In this document: in pieces, positions 62,516 to 64,000 of the stretch | How positions within the stretch are numbered: the stretch's first letter is position 1 | How the letters are laid out: each line of letters begins with the position of its first letter | From: a bacterium | Lineage (GTDB): Bacteria > Bdellovibrionota > Bdellovibrionia > Bdellovibrionales > Bdellovibrionaceae | NCBI GenBank assembly: GCA_019752925.1 | Contig: JAIELP010000006.1 | Location: 186,001-250,000 of the forward strand | Direction: 5' to 3' | DNA length: 64,000 nucleotides | Notes under the pieces: generated by a model | The model's input: the letters and a program-made list of their open reading frames with translations, nothing else | Database searches by the model: none | What the model was told of the DNA's origin: nothing | Program-made: the position numbers and the translations under genes

Positions 62516-64000
62516 ATGGTACAAAAAATTCTATCGAAAATATTCGGCACTAGTCATGAACGCGAAATGAAGAGGATTCAACCTACAGTTGATAAAATCA
62601 ACGCAATGGAATCTTCGATGAAAAGTTTATCTGATGATCAGTTAAAAGCTAAAACAGAAGAATTTAAAAAGCGTCTTACTAACGGTGAAACTGTTCATGA
62701 CATTTTACCTGAAGCTTTTGCGGTTTGCCGTGAAGCCTCTCGTCGCGTACTCGGCATGCGCCATTACGACGTACAGTTAATCGGGGGCTTTGTATTAAAC
62801 CGCGGCTCAATTGCCGAGATGAGAACCGGTGAAGGTAAAACATTGGTGGCAACGCTTCCAGTTTACTTAAATGCCCTGACCGGTAAAGGTGTTCACGTTG
62901 TATCGGTAAATGATTACTTGGTTACTCGTGACTGCGAATGGATGAGTCAGCTTTATAACTGGTTAGGTTTAACCACAGGTGTAATTAAGCATGGGTTGAC
63001 TGATGATCAAAGAAGAGCTGCGTACAATGCCGATATTACTTACGCGACTAACAATGAATTAGGTTTCGATTACTTGCGCGATAACATGAAATTTGATTTA
63101 GCGGATTACGTTCAGCGTGCTCCGCACTTTGCTATCGTGGATGAGTGCGACTCGATCTTAATTGACGAAGCCAGAACTCCGTTAATTATTTCAGGCCCCG
63201 CTGAAGCATCGACCGATAAGTATTATTTAATTGATAAAATTATTCCGTTCTTAAAAAAAGATTTGCACTTTAAAGTTGAAGAAAAATCTAAATCTGCAAC
63301 TTTAACCGAAGAGGGTAATACTGAAGTTGAAAAATTATTAAAATTAGGCAACTTGTATGATCCTGAAAATATCGAAATTCTTCATCACGTCAATCAAGCT
63401 TTGCGCGCCCATCATTTGTACCGTTTAGATGTTGAGTACATGATTCAAGGCGGAGAAATTGTAATTGTTGACGAATTTACCGGACGTTTAATGCCGGGTC
63501 GCCGTTGGAGCGATGGTTTGCATCAAGCAATCGAGGCAAAAGAAAAAGTTGAAGTTAAGAATGAAAACCAAACTTTAGCCACTGTTACCTTTCAGAACTA
63601 CTTTAAAATGTACGATAAATTATCGGGCATGACAGGTACGGCAGATACAGAAGCTGTTGAGTTCAGAAAAATCTATAATTTAGGTGTAAATGTTATTCCA
63701 ACAAATAAACCTATCAAAAGAAATGACGTAGAAGACATCGTTTTCAAAACAGAAGAAGCAAAATACAAAGCGATTACTAAAGATATTAAAGAGCGCCATG
63801 AAAAAGGTCAGCCGATCTTAGTGGGTACGGCTTCAATTGAAAAATCTGAAACATTATCTCGCTGGTTAAAAAAAGAAGGCGTACGTCATGACGTTTTAAA
63901 TGCTAAACATCATGAACGTGAGGCTGAAATCGTAGCTCTTGCCGGTCGCAAAGGCGGAGTGACTATCGCAACCAATATGGCCGGTCGCGGTACCGACATC
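62516..64000 (+). CDS. secA: Preprotein translocase ATPase SecA (N-terminal 495 residues; runs off the right edge)
   Basis: SecA drives Sec-dependent export at the inner membrane. The open frame starts at ATG 62516 and continues to the window end. The NBD1 Walker A motif is [12 protein letters not shown], the DEAD-like motif is [16 protein letters not shown] (Cys instead of Val in DEVD), and the NBD2 entry NMAGRGTDI is at the edge. SecA is typically about 850-900 residues, so roughly half is present. A GGAGG (62494-62498) lies 17 nt upstream, a wide spacing. No secM-like ORF is evident. Confidence 0.96.
   Translation, partial: MVQKILSKIFGTSHEREMKRIQPTVDKINAMESSMKSLSDDQLKAKTEEFKKRLTNGETVHDILPEAFAVCREASRRVLGMRHYDVQLIGGFVLNRGSIAEMRTGEGKTLVATLPVYLNALTGKGVHVVSVNDYLVTRDCEWMSQLYNWLGLTTGVIKHGLTDDQRRAAYNADITYATNNELGFDYLRDNMKFDLADYVQRAPHFAIVDECDSILIDEARTPLIISGPAEASTDKYYLIDKIIPFLKKDLHFKVEEKSKSATLTEEGNTEVEKLLKLGNLYDPENIEILHHVNQALRAHHLYRLDVEYMIQGGEIVIVDEFTGRLMPGRRWSDGLHQAIEAKEKVEVKNENQTLATVTFQNYFKMYDKLSGMTGTADTEAVEFRKIYNLGVNVIPTNKPIKRNDVEDIVFKTEEAKYKAITKDIKERHEKGQPILVGTASIEKSETLSRWLKKEGVRHDVLNAKHHEREAEIVALAGRKGGVTIATNMAGRGTDI

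Overview
The window is a 64 kb AT-rich, gene-dense bacterial chromosome segment with housekeeping genes of a Gram-negative bacterium: lipoproteins with lipoboxes, a predicted outer-membrane beta-barrel, LpoB, RpoD, MreB and SecA. Several features point to the Bdellovibrionota (Bdellovibrio or Pseudobdellovibrio-like predators): the rpsU-yqeY-dnaG-rpoD block, the PrkA/YeaH/SpoVR cluster outside a spore former, a PhaR-type regulator, an atypical GreA/GreB-like factor, and many secreted hydrolases (astacin, subtilisin, trypsin-like, M23-like). This placement is inference; there is no rRNA in the window. No insertion sequence, prophage or CRISPR array was seen.

Layout. 1-12.5 kb: an ABC ATPase fragment, YchJ-like, DUF4920, GlsB-like, MaoC, GreAB-like and TMEM175 genes, a beta-barrel protein with a long charged insert, an AlkX/YcaQ glycosylase, and several secreted proteins including a possible caspase-fold (clan CD) protease. 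12.5-17.6 kb: mreB heading an apparent operon with a bitopic membrane protein, a sensor kinase and a small anchored protein; mreC/mreD are absent. 17.6-24 kb: a JAB-only RadC-like protein, lpoB with its COG3014-like partner, PhaR, and a large TPR lipoprotein. 24-30 kb: prkA, yeaH, spoVR, an eIF1/SUI1-like factor and an OmpR-type response regulator, all co-directional, behind a leader with three small hairpins. 30-37 kb: tadA, rhomboid and lipocalin-like genes on the minus strand, then the macromolecular synthesis block rpsU-yqeY-dnaG-rpoD with a terminator-like hairpin just before dnaG. A 116-bp near-perfect inverted repeat follows rpoD, then a CAT-anticodon tRNA.

37-43 kb is more accessory: astacin protease, P-loop kinase, GNAT, M23-like lipoprotein, and a TrmK-like/radical SAM pair. 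43.1-49.3 kb is a single 2044-residue secreted protein with two tandem repeat families and an internal HExxH motif. 49-54 kb holds a DTW-domain protein, two secreted serine proteases and a diguanylate cyclase. 54-64 kb has an MFS pump, a DUF1653-GNAT fusion, two related small secreted proteins, a minus-strand operon headed by a GcvH-like protein without its lipoyl lysine, a GGCT-like protein, trmL and the 5' part of secA.

No single obvious new defence or secretion system stands out. The strongest candidates for undescribed biology are the lysine-less GcvH-like protein with an acidic tail, the 2044-residue repeat protein, the candidate caspase-fold protease, the mreB-kinase operon, and several regulatory dyads (near -35 boxes, in a promoter spacer, and the large palindrome after rpoD).
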